Shown here in pieces: positions 55,742 to 63,911 of a stretch of DNA of 64,000 nt (position 1 is the stretch's first letter; each line of letters begins with the position of its first letter). A program made the translations under genes and the position numbers. The DNA is from UBA7672 sp030824255 (GTDB lineage Bacteria > Pseudomonadota > Alphaproteobacteria > Caulobacterales > Hyphomonadaceae). Under the pieces are notes generated by a model. That model searched no databases, was not told where the DNA came from, and saw only the letters and a list, made by a program, of their open reading frames with translations. The stretch covers positions 2,728,001 through 2,792,000 of the forward strand of contig OW818686.1 of the NCBI GenBank assembly GCA_942493305.1, read 5' to 3'.

Positions 55742-57049
55742 GTGAGTGACCTGTTTCAAGCTGCTGGACTGACTGACGACGCGCCTCGTCCGCTGGCGGA
55801 CCGGCTGCGCCCGGAAGCGATTGAGGAAGTTGTCGGGCAAGACCATCTGCTGGGCCCGGAGGGCCCGATCGGGCGGATGCTGGCGCAGGGCCGTCTCGCC
55901 AGCCTGATCCTGTGGGGGCCGCCCGGCACCGGCAAAACCACCATCGCCCGTCTGCTGGCCAAGCGCGCCAACCTCGAATTCGAACAGCTCTCCGCCATCT
56001 TCTCCGGCGTGAAGGACCTGCGGGCGGCCTTCGAGAAAGCTGACGGCCTGCGCGCGACGGGCAAAGGCACGCTGCTTTTCGTCGATGAGATCCACCGCTT
56101 CAATCGCGCCCAGCAGGACGGCTTCCTGCCTTTCGTCGAGCGCGGCGTGGTTACGCTGGTAGGGGCCACGACGGAAAATCCTTCCTTCGAACTCAATGGC
56201 GCTCTCCTGTCGCGCACGCAGGTGATGGTACTGAAGCGTCTCGGTGATGAGGCGCTCGGCCAACTGCTGGCCCGCGCTGAAGCGCTCTACGAAAAGCCTG
56301 CCGCGCTTACCGAAGATGGCCGCGCCGCGCTGATGGCGATGGCGGATGGTGATGGCCGTTACTTCCTCAACCTCGTTGAAGAAGTGTTCGCCTGGGGACG
56401 CGCAAAACCCATCGACGCCAACGGCCTCATGGCCGCCCTGCAGAAGCGAGCGCCTGCTTATGACAAGGACCGCGAGGAGCACTACAATCTCATTTCCGCG
56501 TGGCATAAATCCACGCGCGGCTCCGATCCGGATGCGGCGCTCTACTGGTTCTGTCGGATGCTTGAAGGCGGCGAGGACCCGCTGTTCATCGGCCGTCGCA
56601 TGATCCGGGCTGCCAGCGAAGACATTGGCCTTGCCGATCCCACGGCGCTGATGATCTGCAATGAGGCGGTGGCGGCTTATGAGCGTCTGGGATCGCCGGA
56701 GGGAGAGCTCGCACTGGCGCAGGCGGTGATCCATCTTGCGACGGCGCCGAAATCCAATGCGGCGTACACAGCTTACAAGGCGGCGCGCGCCGCGGCGCGC
56801 GAGACGGGGTCGCTGGCGCCTCCCGCGCACATTCTCAACGCGCCCACCAAGATGATGAAGCAGCTCGGCTATGGCGCGGGCTATCAGTATGACCACGACG
56901 CCGAGGGGCAGTTCTCCGGCCAGCACTACTTCCCGGACGAGATGGAAAGGCAAAGCTTCTACCAGCCCAAAGGCGCTGGCCGCGAGGCGCCCATCCGCGA
57001 GCGGCTGGAACAGCTCGCCAAAATTCGCCGGGAGCGTACAAAAGACTAG
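55742..57049 (+). CDS. rarA: Replication-associated recombination protein A (AAA+ ATPase)
   Basis: RarA/MgsA acts at stalled replication forks. The 435-residue protein begins at GTG 55742 and has the N-terminal PLADRLRPEAIEEVVGQDH, Walker A WGPPGTGKTTIARLLA, Walker B LLFVDEIHRFNRAQQDGFLP and sensor GATTENPSFELNGALLSR. The C-terminal helical lid and tetramerisation parts are present (ARFK-like tail REAPIRERLEQLAKIRRE). It is in the conserved degP-rarA neighbourhood. Confidence 0.94.
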   Translation: MSDLFQAAGLTDDAPRPLADRLRPEAIEEVVGQDHLLGPEGPIGRMLAQGRLASLILWGPPGTGKTTIARLLAKRANLEFEQLSAIFSGVKDLRAAFEKADGLRATGKGTLLFVDEIHRFNRAQQDGFLPFVERGVVTLVGATTENPSFELNGALLSRTQVMVLKRLGDEALGQLLARAEALYEKPAALTEDGRAALMAMADGDGRYFLNLVEEVFAWGRAKPIDANGLMAALQKRAPAYDKDREEHYNLISAWHKSTRGSDPDAALYWFCRMLEGGEDPLFIGRRMIRAASEDIGLADPTALMICNEAVAAYERLGSPEGELALAQAVIHLATAPKSNAAYTAYKAARAAARETGSLAPPAHILNAPTKMMKQLGYGAGYQYDHDAEGQFSGQHYFPDEMERQSFYQPKGAGREAPIRERLEQLAKIRRERTKD

Positions 57050-57109
57050 TCCAGCCTTCCGCGAAACGCCCTGCGCAGCTACACACCCTGCAGTCGTGAG
57101 AGGGCTCCC

Positions 57110-57181
57110 ATGCGCAAAAGACTGTTTGCCACCGCCAGCCCGCAAATCTCGCCGGACGGCAAGAGCGAAGCCGCGAAGTAG
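57110..57181 (+). CDS. Possible 23-residue peptide immediately upstream of the RluA-family gene
   Basis: An ATG at 57110 with gagagg (57100-57104 region) upstream opens 23 codons (MRKRLFATASPQISPDGK at the start) and stops at TAG 57179-57181, directly before the ATG of the next gene. It could be a leader that couples translation to that gene, or a chance frame. No family is recognised. Confidence 0.35.
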   Translation: MRKRLFATASPQISPDGKSEAAK

Positions 57182-57928
57182 ATGCCCAAACGAAACTACG
57201 AAGGCCTGCAGATCAGCGACGAGGACCGCGCCTATGTGCGCGGCCTTGTGATCCATGACGACCCGGTCGTGCTGGCTTTCAACAAGCCGTCGGGCTTGCC
57301 CGTGCAGACGCGCAACCCCGACGACCGCACGCTCGACAGCCTGCTCGCGGCTTTTGCGAAATCGAACGGCAAGCGACCCCGTCTGGTTCATCGTCTCGAC
57401 GCGCAGACGTCTGGCGTCATCGTCGCTGCGAAGACCCAGCCGTCGGCCGCCTTCCTCAGCGCCGCATTCGCCGGCCGGGATGCCGAGAAGACCTACCTTG
57501 CCATCGTCAGCGGCGCCCCGTTCGATGGCCCCACCGGCGAAATCGACGTGCCCCTCGCGCGCTACAAGCCGCGGCCTGAGCTCGAGCTGTCGCGCGCCGC
57601 CCGTCCTGGCGACCAAAAGCCCCAGGAGGCGCGAACGCTGTGGCGCGTCCTAGCCTCCCGCGAGGATATCCATCTTGTCCAGTTGGCCCCCCGGACGGGG
57701 CGGATGCACCAGCTGCGCGCCCACCTCTCGCATTTCGGCCGACCCATCCTCGGTGACCCCTATTATGGAGGGGCAGGTACGCTGAAGGGGCGGCCGGTTC
57801 CGCGCCTGATGCTGCATGCGTGGAAGCTGACGCTGCCGCATCCCGATAGCCGGCGGTTGACCCTCGAAGCCCCAGTTCCTGAAGACTTCCGGGCGCTGCT
57901 CGCCGCTGCAGGGCTCGATCTGGCCTAA
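57182..57928 (+). CDS. RluA-family pseudouridine synthase without an S4 domain
   Basis: This 248-residue enzyme should convert uridine to pseudouridine in RNA. The catalytic motif HRLDAQTSG is present, with KTYLAIVSG and APRTGRMHQLRAHLSHFGRP further on. There is no N-terminal S4 domain, as in RluA or TruC. Which RNA it modifies is not clear. It starts directly after the small peptide frame and ends directly before crcB. Confidence 0.88.
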   Translation: MPKRNYEGLQISDEDRAYVRGLVIHDDPVVLAFNKPSGLPVQTRNPDDRTLDSLLAAFAKSNGKRPRLVHRLDAQTSGVIVAAKTQPSAAFLSAAFAGRDAEKTYLAIVSGAPFDGPTGEIDVPLARYKPRPELELSRAARPGDQKPQEARTLWRVLASREDIHLVQLAPRTGRMHQLRAHLSHFGRPILGDPYYGGAGTLKGRPVPRLMLHAWKLTLPHPDSRRLTLEAPVPEDFRALLAAAGLDLA

Positions 57929-57958
57929 ATGGCCAGTTCGGACTATGGACGGGCCATA

Positions 57959-58333
57959 ATGCTCAACGTCCTTCTCGTGGCCCTCGGGGGCGGCCTTGGC
58001 GCCGCTGGCCGGTTCGGCGTCTCGCTGGTCATGCCGGCGAGGTCGGACGGATGGCCGTGGGCCACGTTTACCATCAACGTAGCTGGTAGTCTCATGATCG
58101 GCGTCCTCGCAGGCTGGCTGGCGATGCGGGGCGGTGCGGGCGAGCCGTGGCGGTTGTTTCTCGGCGTCGGCGTGCTCGGCGGCTTCACGACGTTCTCAGC
58201 GTATTCGCTGGAAACCATGCGCATGATCGAGCGCAATGATTGGGTCGGCGCGTCGGCCTATTCGATTGGGTCTGTGATTGTTGGACTTGTTGCTGTGGGT
58301 CTCGGCCTGCTGGTTGCGAAGCGGGTGTTTTGA
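57959..58333 (+). CDS. crcB: Fluoride ion transporter CrcB/Fluc
   Basis: CrcB forms dual-topology dimers that export fluoride. The 124-residue form begins at ATG 57959 (MLNVLLVALGGGLGAAGRFG); an ATG at 57929 directly after the previous stop would add ten polar residues. Four hydrophobic helices are seen, with the family motifs INVAGSLMIG and GGFTTFSAYSLE. No fluoride riboswitch was found upstream. It overlaps rluC by three bases. Confidence 0.93.
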   Translation: MLNVLLVALGGGLGAAGRFGVSLVMPARSDGWPWATFTINVAGSLMIGVLAGWLAMRGGAGEPWRLFLGVGVLGGFTTFSAYSLETMRMIERNDWVGASAYSIGSVIVGLVAVGLGLLVAKRVF

Positions 58334-59355
58334 TGAGCTGGAATGTTGGTCAGGTTGTAAACCTGCAGGTCGATGCGGACGAGGACGATACGCGCCTTGA
58401 TCGCTGGCTGAAGCGCAAGTTTCACGGGCTCTCGCAGATCCAGATAGAGAAGGCGCTCCGCAAGGGCGAGATCCGCGTCGATGGCGCGCGGGCGAAATCC
58501 AACACGCGGGTGAAAGCCGGACAGACCGTGCGCGTGCCGCCGATCCAGGCAATGCCGGACAAGAAGGACGATGACGAGCATCGCCCCGCGAAAGTGAAAT
58601 CGTCCGACGCCGACATGATGCGATCGCTCGTGATCTTCGAGACCGACGAGATCATAGCGCTCAACAAGCCGGCGGGCCTTGCCGTGCAGGGCGGCACGGG
58701 AACGAGCCGTCATATCGATGCGATGTCGCGCGCGCTGGTTGAGGATACAGCCGAGAAGCCGCGCCTTGTGCACCGGTTGGACCGCGACACGACAGGTGTC
58801 CTCGTGCTTGCAAAGACAGTGGGAGCCGCAAACCGGCTGGGCAAGCTGTTCCGCTCGCGTGAGCTGGACAAGATCTACTGGGCTGTCGTGCTTGGCGTGC
58901 CACATCCGGCTACCGGCGAGATCCGAGGGTGGATGGTGAAGTCGACCGGGCCGGGCGACGAGAAAGAGAAGATGCGTCAGGCTGATCAGGGAGAGAAGGA
59001 TGCTGTGCATGCTTCGACCCACTATTCAGTTGTTCAGAACGCTGCACGGAAGGCAGCGTGGGTCGCACTTAAACCGGAGACAGGCCGGACGCATCAACTG
59101 CGTTTCCACATGGCGGAAATCGGCACGGCGATCTTGGGCGATCGCAAGTACACGTGTGATCGCGAGTTGCCACAGGGCTTGGCCAGCGGGCTGCATCTTC
59201 ACGCGCGCGCGCTGAGGTTGCCAGGGCCTCGAGGTCCGATTGAGATTGTGGCCGATCTGCCCGAGCATATGAAACAGACATTCGACGTGCTGGGCTTCGA
59301 TGAAGATTCTGCCGAGAATTTCTTCGACTTGCGAAAGGTGAGACGCCCGCGATGA
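58333..59355 (+). CDS. rluC: RluC-type 23S rRNA pseudouridine synthase
   Basis: The 340-residue protein starts at 58333 with an N-terminal S4 RNA-binding domain (DTRLDRWLKRKFHGLSQIQI and LRKGEIRVDGARAKSNTRVK), then the synthase core with HRLDRDTTGVLVLA. In E. coli RluC modifies three positions of 23S rRNA; the same target is inferred from the family and S4 domain. The ATG overlaps the crcB stop, and the end overlaps the next gene start by four bases. Confidence 0.93.
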   Translation: MSWNVGQVVNLQVDADEDDTRLDRWLKRKFHGLSQIQIEKALRKGEIRVDGARAKSNTRVKAGQTVRVPPIQAMPDKKDDDEHRPAKVKSSDADMMRSLVIFETDEIIALNKPAGLAVQGGTGTSRHIDAMSRALVEDTAEKPRLVHRLDRDTTGVLVLAKTVGAANRLGKLFRSRELDKIYWAVVLGVPHPATGEIRGWMVKSTGPGDEKEKMRQADQGEKDAVHASTHYSVVQNAARKAAWVALKPETGRTHQLRFHMAEIGTAILGDRKYTCDRELPQGLASGLHLHARALRLPGPRGPIEIVADLPEHMKQTFDVLGFDEDSAENFFDLRKVRRPR

Positions 59356-60632
59356 ACGTGGACGTGCTTGAGCGCAGCCGGTCCCTGCTGGCGAGCGGCA
59401 ATAGCGCAGACGCCGTGCAGCTTTTGAAACAGGCCCTGGTGCATGGCGGCGGGCCGGCTTTGCACCTGATGCTGGGTTATGCGCTCTATCACAACGGAAA
59501 GACTGTCGAAGCCAAGTTGACGCTGTCGCGCGGCGTCGAGCTCTTTCCCTATGATCCGGGAATGCAGGAAGCGTTTGCGCGCATGCAGTGGCTGGACGGT
59601 GCGGGCGAGCGGTTTGCGGACACTTTCATAGTGGCGGTCCAAGAGCGGCCGGGTGATCTTGCGCTACGGTTCAAGTGCGCGGAGATGTTGCGGCAGGCCG
59701 GGAACGCCGTGCGCTGCGAGCAATTGTTACGCGAGGGGCTGAGATATCATCCGGGTCAGCCCAACCTGTTGGCGACGCTGGGCGTTCTGTTCGACGAGAC
59801 GGGCAGGCTCGACGAGGCACTGCAAGCGAACAGCGCTGTGGCGCAGAGCTTTCCGGATGCTTCCGTTCTGCAGCTCAATCTGGCCCACACGCTGATGCGC
59901 ATGGGGCGGTCGCAGGAAGCGCTGAAGATCCTTGCGCCGCTTCGGGCGCGTGAGCCGGCGTTGCAGCAGGCAATCACGTATGAGGTGATGGCGCTGAAGC
60001 AGCTGGGCGACGCGCGACATGACTGGCTGTGTGATTATGAGCGGCATGTGCAGCCTTACGATCTGGCTGCGCCTGCAGGCTATGCAAGCATTGCGGCGTT
60101 CAATCATGAATTGGCGGCTCTGCTGCGGGGGCTGATGGATGCACAGCATCATCCGCTGGAACAGTCGCTGCGCGGCGGATCGCAGACGAGCGAAAATCTG
60201 GCGCACATCCACCAGCCGCTTTTGAAGACCTACTTCGCCGCATTGGATGAGCCGATACGCGCCTACATTGCAGGCATTGGCGCTGACCCATCTCACCCGC
60301 TATGGCGCGATTCACGGCTTGAATATGGGTTGTCTGGATGCTGGTCCGTGTTGCTTCGTCCCAACGGTTTTCACGTGAACCACACGCATCCGAACGGCTG
60401 GTTGAGTTCGTCGTACTACGTGTCGCTGCCGGACAGTGTGAACGAAACCAGCCAGGAGGGCTGGATCAAGTTTGGGGAGCCGCGGTGGGGGGTGGAGGGG
60501 TGTGGGGTGGAGAGGGTGGTGCAGCCGAAGGAGGGGAGGCTGGTGCTGTTTCCGTCCTACATGTGGCACGGAACCATTCCCTTCTCGTCGGGCGAGCGCC
60601 TGACCGCGCCTTTCGATGTCATTGCTGTCTGA
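59352..60632 (+). CDS. TPR protein fused to a 2-oxoglutarate/Fe(II) oxygenase domain
   Basis: This 426-residue protein has TPR-like helices (about 1-220) and a C-terminal 2OG-Fe(II) oxygenase domain (about 290-426). Candidate metal ligands are histidines in FHVNHTHPNGW (341, 344, 346), D361 and H406 in MWHGTIPFSSGERL, with R416 as the 2-oxoglutarate contact. The substrate is unknown; in similar proteins the TPR part binds a protein partner. A HAD-type hydrolase gene often lies between rluC and the ATP12 gene in relatives; this gene occupies that place. Its DNA has a G-rich stretch (60487-60516). Confidence 0.8.
   Translation: MNVDVLERSRSLLASGNSADAVQLLKQALVHGGGPALHLMLGYALYHNGKTVEAKLTLSRGVELFPYDPGMQEAFARMQWLDGAGERFADTFIVAVQERPGDLALRFKCAEMLRQAGNAVRCEQLLREGLRYHPGQPNLLATLGVLFDETGRLDEALQANSAVAQSFPDASVLQLNLAHTLMRMGRSQEALKILAPLRAREPALQQAITYEVMALKQLGDARHDWLCDYERHVQPYDLAAPAGYASIAAFNHELAALLRGLMDAQHHPLEQSLRGGSQTSENLAHIHQPLLKTYFAALDEPIRAYIAGIGADPSHPLWRDSRLEYGLSGCWSVLLRPNGFHVNHTHPNGWLSSSYYVSLPDSVNETSQEGWIKFGEPRWGVEGCGVERVVQPKEGRLVLFPSYMWHGTIPFSSGERLTAPFDVIAV
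60487..60516 (+). other. G-rich tract within the oxygenase gene
   Basis: G runs at 60487-60492, 60497-60500, 60504-60507 and 60514-60516 are close enough to form a G-quadruplex in the coding strand or mRNA. The amino acids encoded are Arg/Trp/Gly/Val/Glu rich, as expected. Confidence 0.6.
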
Positions 60633-60641
60633 GGAAGCACG

Positions 60642-61382
60642 ATGGAGTACGCGAAGGGTGTGAAGGGCGAGATCGACCAGCGGCCGCGCCGTTTCTACAA
60701 GGAAGTCGCGATCGCGAGCGATGGCGGCGACTGGCGTGTGACGCTGGATGGGCGCGCGATGAGGACGCCGGAAGGCAATCCTCTGGCCCTTCCCACTCTG
60801 GCGCTGGCTGAAGCGATCGCGGCGGAGTGGCAGGCGCAGGAAGAGCGGATTGACCTGCATTCCATGTTGCTGACGCGGCTGGCCTATGGCGCGATCGACA
60901 GGTCGGAAGAGGGCTGGGAGCAGGCGGCGCAAGAGGCCGCGCGTTATGCGGGGACGGATCTTGTCTGCTATCTCGCGGACCGGCCGGCGGCGCTGCGCCA
61001 ACGGCAGGAAGCGGCCTGGGGCCCGTTGCGCATGTGGGCCGGGGAAGCGCACGGCGTGGCGCTTGAAGCAGTGAGCGGGATCATCCCGCGCGACCAACCT
61101 CAGACATCACTGGAAGCCATGCAGGCCTATGCGGAAGGGCTGGACAGGTTCCGCCTTGCGGCGCTGGCGCACGGCGTTCCGCTGTTCGGGTCCGCGGTGC
61201 TTGGGCTGGCGGTGGAGCGTGGAAGATTGAGCGGCGCTGAAGCGTTCGAGATTTCGCGGATCGACGAGATCTACCAGAACGAACAGTGGGGCGAGGACGC
61301 GGAAGCTACGCGGCGCACAGAGCTTGGGCGGAGGGAAGCGGTGGCGCTGGATCGCTGGCTGGCGGCGCTGTCGCAGGCATGA
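60642..61382 (+). CDS. ATP12-type F1-ATPase assembly chaperone
   Basis: ATP12 binds the F1 alpha subunit before assembly of the F1 complex. The 246-residue protein has the family start RFYKEVAIASDGGDWRVTL and the regions LALPTLALAEAIAAEWQAQ and GTDLVCYLADRPAALRQRQ. It is typical of alphaproteobacteria and mitochondria, and supports the taxonomic assignment. It follows the oxygenase gene by 9 bases. Confidence 0.93.
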   Translation: MEYAKGVKGEIDQRPRRFYKEVAIASDGGDWRVTLDGRAMRTPEGNPLALPTLALAEAIAAEWQAQEERIDLHSMLLTRLAYGAIDRSEEGWEQAAQEAARYAGTDLVCYLADRPAALRQRQEAAWGPLRMWAGEAHGVALEAVSGIIPRDQPQTSLEAMQAYAEGLDRFRLAALAHGVPLFGSAVLGLAVERGRLSGAEAFEISRIDEIYQNEQWGEDAEATRRTELGRREAVALDRWLAALSQA

Positions 61383-62003
61383 GGACGCGGTCTCAGGCGC
61401 TGGTACGCTGAGGCATGGAGCGATCGGCAATCGGCAGTCGTTGGGCGGCGCGCGCGCGTTTGTAAGTGCGCCCGCGCGGCGCTCCCTGCGGTCGCTGTTC
61501 GCCATGAGAACCAGGCGGACTTCTGAAGATTGAGCGGCAATCACGGCTGCATGGTGAGCCGCTGCGCAGAGCGCGGTGTTCGTCGAGCCGTGGGCAGCGC
61601 GCTTCGCGATGCGCGCGGCGTGGCGGTGGATGTGGGCTTCGGGGTCGCGGAGCCAGTCGGCGATAACCGCGAAGCGGCGTTTCATTTCGTAGGGGGATTT
61701 GGGGCAAGGGCCGCCGTAATCGGCGGGCATGGGGTGGTCGACGAAATCGGCATCGTCGAGGGTCTTGCCAGAGAGCAGGAGAGCTGCGCCCTGGGCGAGC
61801 ATAAGGTCGCGATGCCATTCGGATTGGCGGAGGCCGGGCCACGAGTCGCGCCAGGTGGGTTTGAACTTCGTTGTGCGGCGGATGCGGTTGAGGCGAGCGA
61901 TGCGAGCGAGGAGCGCGGCGAGCCACGCGACGAGCATGGCGACAGGCGCGAGCCAGTGGCTCGCGGCGTGGTCGTGTTCGGGCTGGTGTGTCTCGAACTG
62001 CAT
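61107..62003 (-). CDS. Uncertain membrane-associated hypothetical protein, 3' end possibly disrupted
   Basis: This 298-residue minus-strand frame has a plausible first half: a hydrophobic helix HWLAPVAMLVAWLAALLARI (about 16-35) and KFKPTWRDSWPGLRQSEWHR with PADYGGPCPKSPYEMKRRFA. Past about residue 150 the sequence turns Arg/Ala/Ser rich and the frame runs about 275 bases antisense into the ATP12 gene. A different minus frame ends at 61393, eleven bases from the ATP12 stop, which is more natural for converging genes. A frameshift near 61500-61560 in the true gene is therefore likely, or the last part is spurious. Function is unknown. Confidence 0.42.
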   Translation of the reverse strand: MQFETHQPEHDHAASHWLAPVAMLVAWLAALLARIARLNRIRRTTKFKPTWRDSWPGLRQSEWHRDLMLAQGAALLLSGKTLDDADFVDHPMPADYGGPCPKSPYEMKRRFAVIADWLRDPEAHIHRHAARIAKRAAHGSTNTALCAAAHHAAVIAAQSSEVRLVLMANSDRRERRAGALTNARAPPNDCRLPIAPCLSVPAPETASSCLRQRRQPAIQRHRFPPPKLCAPRSFRVLAPLFVLVDLVDPRNLERFSAAQSSTLHRQPKHRGPEQRNAVRQRRKAEPVQPFRIGLHGFQ

Positions 62004-62353
62004 GGGCTGCAGTGTAAGTGTGCTCGGAGCCCGGCCGAATCTGGATGTGCGCTTCCCTCAGATTCTTAGGCGAGGCGTTTGAAAGGATGGAGGAAACGGA
62101 TTCTGTTTCCTCCGGATATGGACAACGTGTTTCCCCGGGGTTTGGCATTGGTGAGCGCGGCGCGATCCGGCCGTTGCGAGGCCAGCCCCTACCGTCAGTC
62201 GCTGCGCGACTGCCACCTTCCCCGGCTTCGCTGTGGCAGGACGATGGTGGGTTGAGCAGGTGGCGGTCGCGTGGCCCTTGGGTTCCGGATGGCGCGCGTT
62301 GCGCGCATCCGGAATGACAGGGCGATGTGTCCGCTGTGTAGACGCTTCGGGTG
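62004..62353. repeat. Repeat cluster including composite palindromic repeat, copy B
   Basis: Bases 62164-62242 match 7065-7138 (copy A), sharing gatccggccg, gccaccttcccc and ggcaggac. A second hairpin, ccggatggcgcgcg with cgcgcatccgg, lies at about 62283-62312. Apart from the repeats, the 350-base stretch holds no gene I recognise; it separates two minus-strand genes. Confidence 0.7.
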
Positions 62354-62773
62354 TCAGCCGACGTCGGCGTTTTCGCCTTCGCCGCCGGTGGCGTCGTCGG
62401 CGCCGAGGGTGAAGACGCGGGCGCGGGCGCCGTCGGGGGAGAGTTCATAGCGATAGGGGCGGCTCCACGGGTCGAGCGGGAGTTCGCCGTCTTCCACATA
62501 GGGGCCGCGCCAGTTGGCGGCGCCGACCGGGGCTTTCACCAGCGAGTCGAGGCCTTCGGAGGCGTTGGGATAGCGGCCCATATCGACCAGGTAGAGGCCG
62601 AGAGAGGATTTGAGATGACCGATCTGGACTTCGGCCGATTGCGAACGGGCGCGTCCCAGATAGCCGATCACCTGCGGCGCAACGAGGCCGACGATGAGGG
62701 CGAGGATCACCAGCGCAACCAGAAGTTCCATCAGCGAGAAACCCTGATCCCGCCTGCTGGTCTTTTTCGTCAT
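62354..62773 (-). CDS. gspG: Type II secretion major pseudopilin GspG
   Basis: GspG forms the pseudopilus that pushes exoproteins out through the secretin. The protein is 139 residues from the ATG at 62773, which follows a gggag ribosome-binding site; an upstream in-frame start at 62827 would add 18 residues. The prepilin cleavage site is QGFSLMELLVALVILALIVG, with G before F and glutamate at position 5 of the mature protein. The C-terminal region has GRYPNASEGLDSLVKAP and RGPYVEDGELPLDPWSRPYR, typical of GspG. No other T2SS genes lie in this window apart from the divergent prepilin peptidase. Confidence 0.92.
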   Translation of the reverse strand: MTKKTSRRDQGFSLMELLVALVILALIVGLVAPQVIGYLGRARSQSAEVQIGHLKSSLGLYLVDMGRYPNASEGLDSLVKAPVGAANWRGPYVEDGELPLDPWSRPYRYELSPDGARARVFTLGADDATGGEGENADVG

Positions 62774-62866
62774 GTCCGGCTCCCCGAGAGATGAGCATAA
62801 GCATGCAAGTTGCATGCGCACACCCATTGGGCGAAATCTCCGCCAGTTGAATGCACAGGTAAAGGC

Positions 62867-63631
62867 ATGCCGCCGGGCGCGGAGATGTTTACCGTCAATC
62901 TCTACGTCGGGCTGGCGTCGCCGTTCATCGGTTCGGCGATCGCGGCGGGCGCTGCGCGTTTCGCATCGGGCGCGGCGTGGGGGCTATCTCCGTCTTCCTG
63001 CCCGGCATGCGGACGAAGACTTGGCGTGCTTGAGTTGATCCCTGTCGTCAGTTGGGTTGTTCAACGCGGCAAGTGTCGTGGATGCGCCGCCAGTATTCCC
63101 CGAGACTATCCACTGATCGAACTTGGCGCTGTGGGTGTTGCAGTCTGGGCCTGGCTGACCATGCCGGCGCATCTGTTTGCGGCAACCTGTGTCATGGGCT
63201 GGCTGCTGCTGGCGCTTTCGGCAATCGACATTCGTACACGGAGATTGCCTGATGTCCTGACTGCCGCTCTGGCCCTTTCGGGCCTGGCGATGGCGGCCAT
63301 CGTGAATCAGGATCGCTTTATCGAGCATTTGCTCGGGGCCATGGCCGGCTATCTCGTTTTCGTCACGATTGAGCTTGTGTATCAGCGGTTACGCGGCCGC
63401 GACGGCCTCGGAAGAGGGGATGCAAAGCTGCTCGGGGGAATCGGCGCCTGGATCGGCATAACAGGATTGCCCTCGTGTATTTTTGTCGCAGCCCTCTCCG
63501 CAATTGCATGGGTGGTTGTCACAAACATGCTCCGGGGACGGACGATCGGGGGTGAAACATCCGTCGCCTTCGGTCCATTCCTTGCAGTCGGGGGCTGGGC
63601 GGTCTGGGTTTACGGATCACTAACATTCTGA
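62867..63631 (+). CDS. Prepilin peptidase (GspO/PilD type)
   Basis: This membrane aspartyl protease cuts prepilin leaders and often methylates the new N terminus. The 254-residue protein has the zinc-type cysteines CPACGRRLG and CRGC, the PVVSWVVQRGKC region, and the two catalytic aspartates in SAIDIRTRRLPDVL and GRGDAKLLGG. It has about seven further hydrophobic segments. The start is uncertain: ATG 62867 or 62885. It is divergent from gspG with about 90 bases between starts and is the likely processing enzyme for it. Confidence 0.88.
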   Translation: MPPGAEMFTVNLYVGLASPFIGSAIAAGAARFASGAAWGLSPSSCPACGRRLGVLELIPVVSWVVQRGKCRGCAASIPRDYPLIELGAVGVAVWAWLTMPAHLFAATCVMGWLLLALSAIDIRTRRLPDVLTAALALSGLAMAAIVNQDRFIEHLLGAMAGYLVFVTIELVYQRLRGRDGLGRGDAKLLGGIGAWIGITGLPSCIFVAALSAIAWVVVTNMLRGRTIGGETSVAFGPFLAVGGWAVWVYGSLTF

Positions 63632-63911
63632 TTTTGCGGGGCATTCACAGCGTCGTTTACGTTAACGTCATGGCGGGTCTGTCAGCGCGGCAGACCTCGC
63701 GGAAGGGCGTTTGGTTAAACCTTGCACATGCAACGGGAATACTAGCGAAACCAACGTGGTACTTACGATTACTGCGCGTTGACAGGTTCCCGACAGGATT
63801 GAGTGTTACTAAAGGGTAAGGGGCGACGGGCTGTTCCGGGGTAAAATTTTAACGACTGCGGATCGGCTGTGAACCGTCGCACCACTTTGTTTTAGTGGGG
63901 CTGGCTGGGAT
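63632..63911. other. Low-GC intergenic region without recognised gene
   Basis: These 280 bases are less GC-rich than the surroundings. A TTGACA at 63779-63784 has no good -10 at normal spacing; AGTGTT lies 17 bases downstream. A short plus frame at 63634-63819 shows no family features. A weak palindrome-like run aaaattttaa lies at about 63842-63853. Promoters for the following gene are likely here but not clear. Confidence 0.4.

Noticed and set aside
62351..62794. A plus-strand frame opposite gspG
   Set aside because: The minus strand encodes a clear pseudopilin with prepilin site; the plus frame has no domain.
63634..63819. A 61-codon frame after the prepilin peptidase
   Set aside because: No ribosome-binding site, no hydrophobic or domain features, and low-GC intergenic context.
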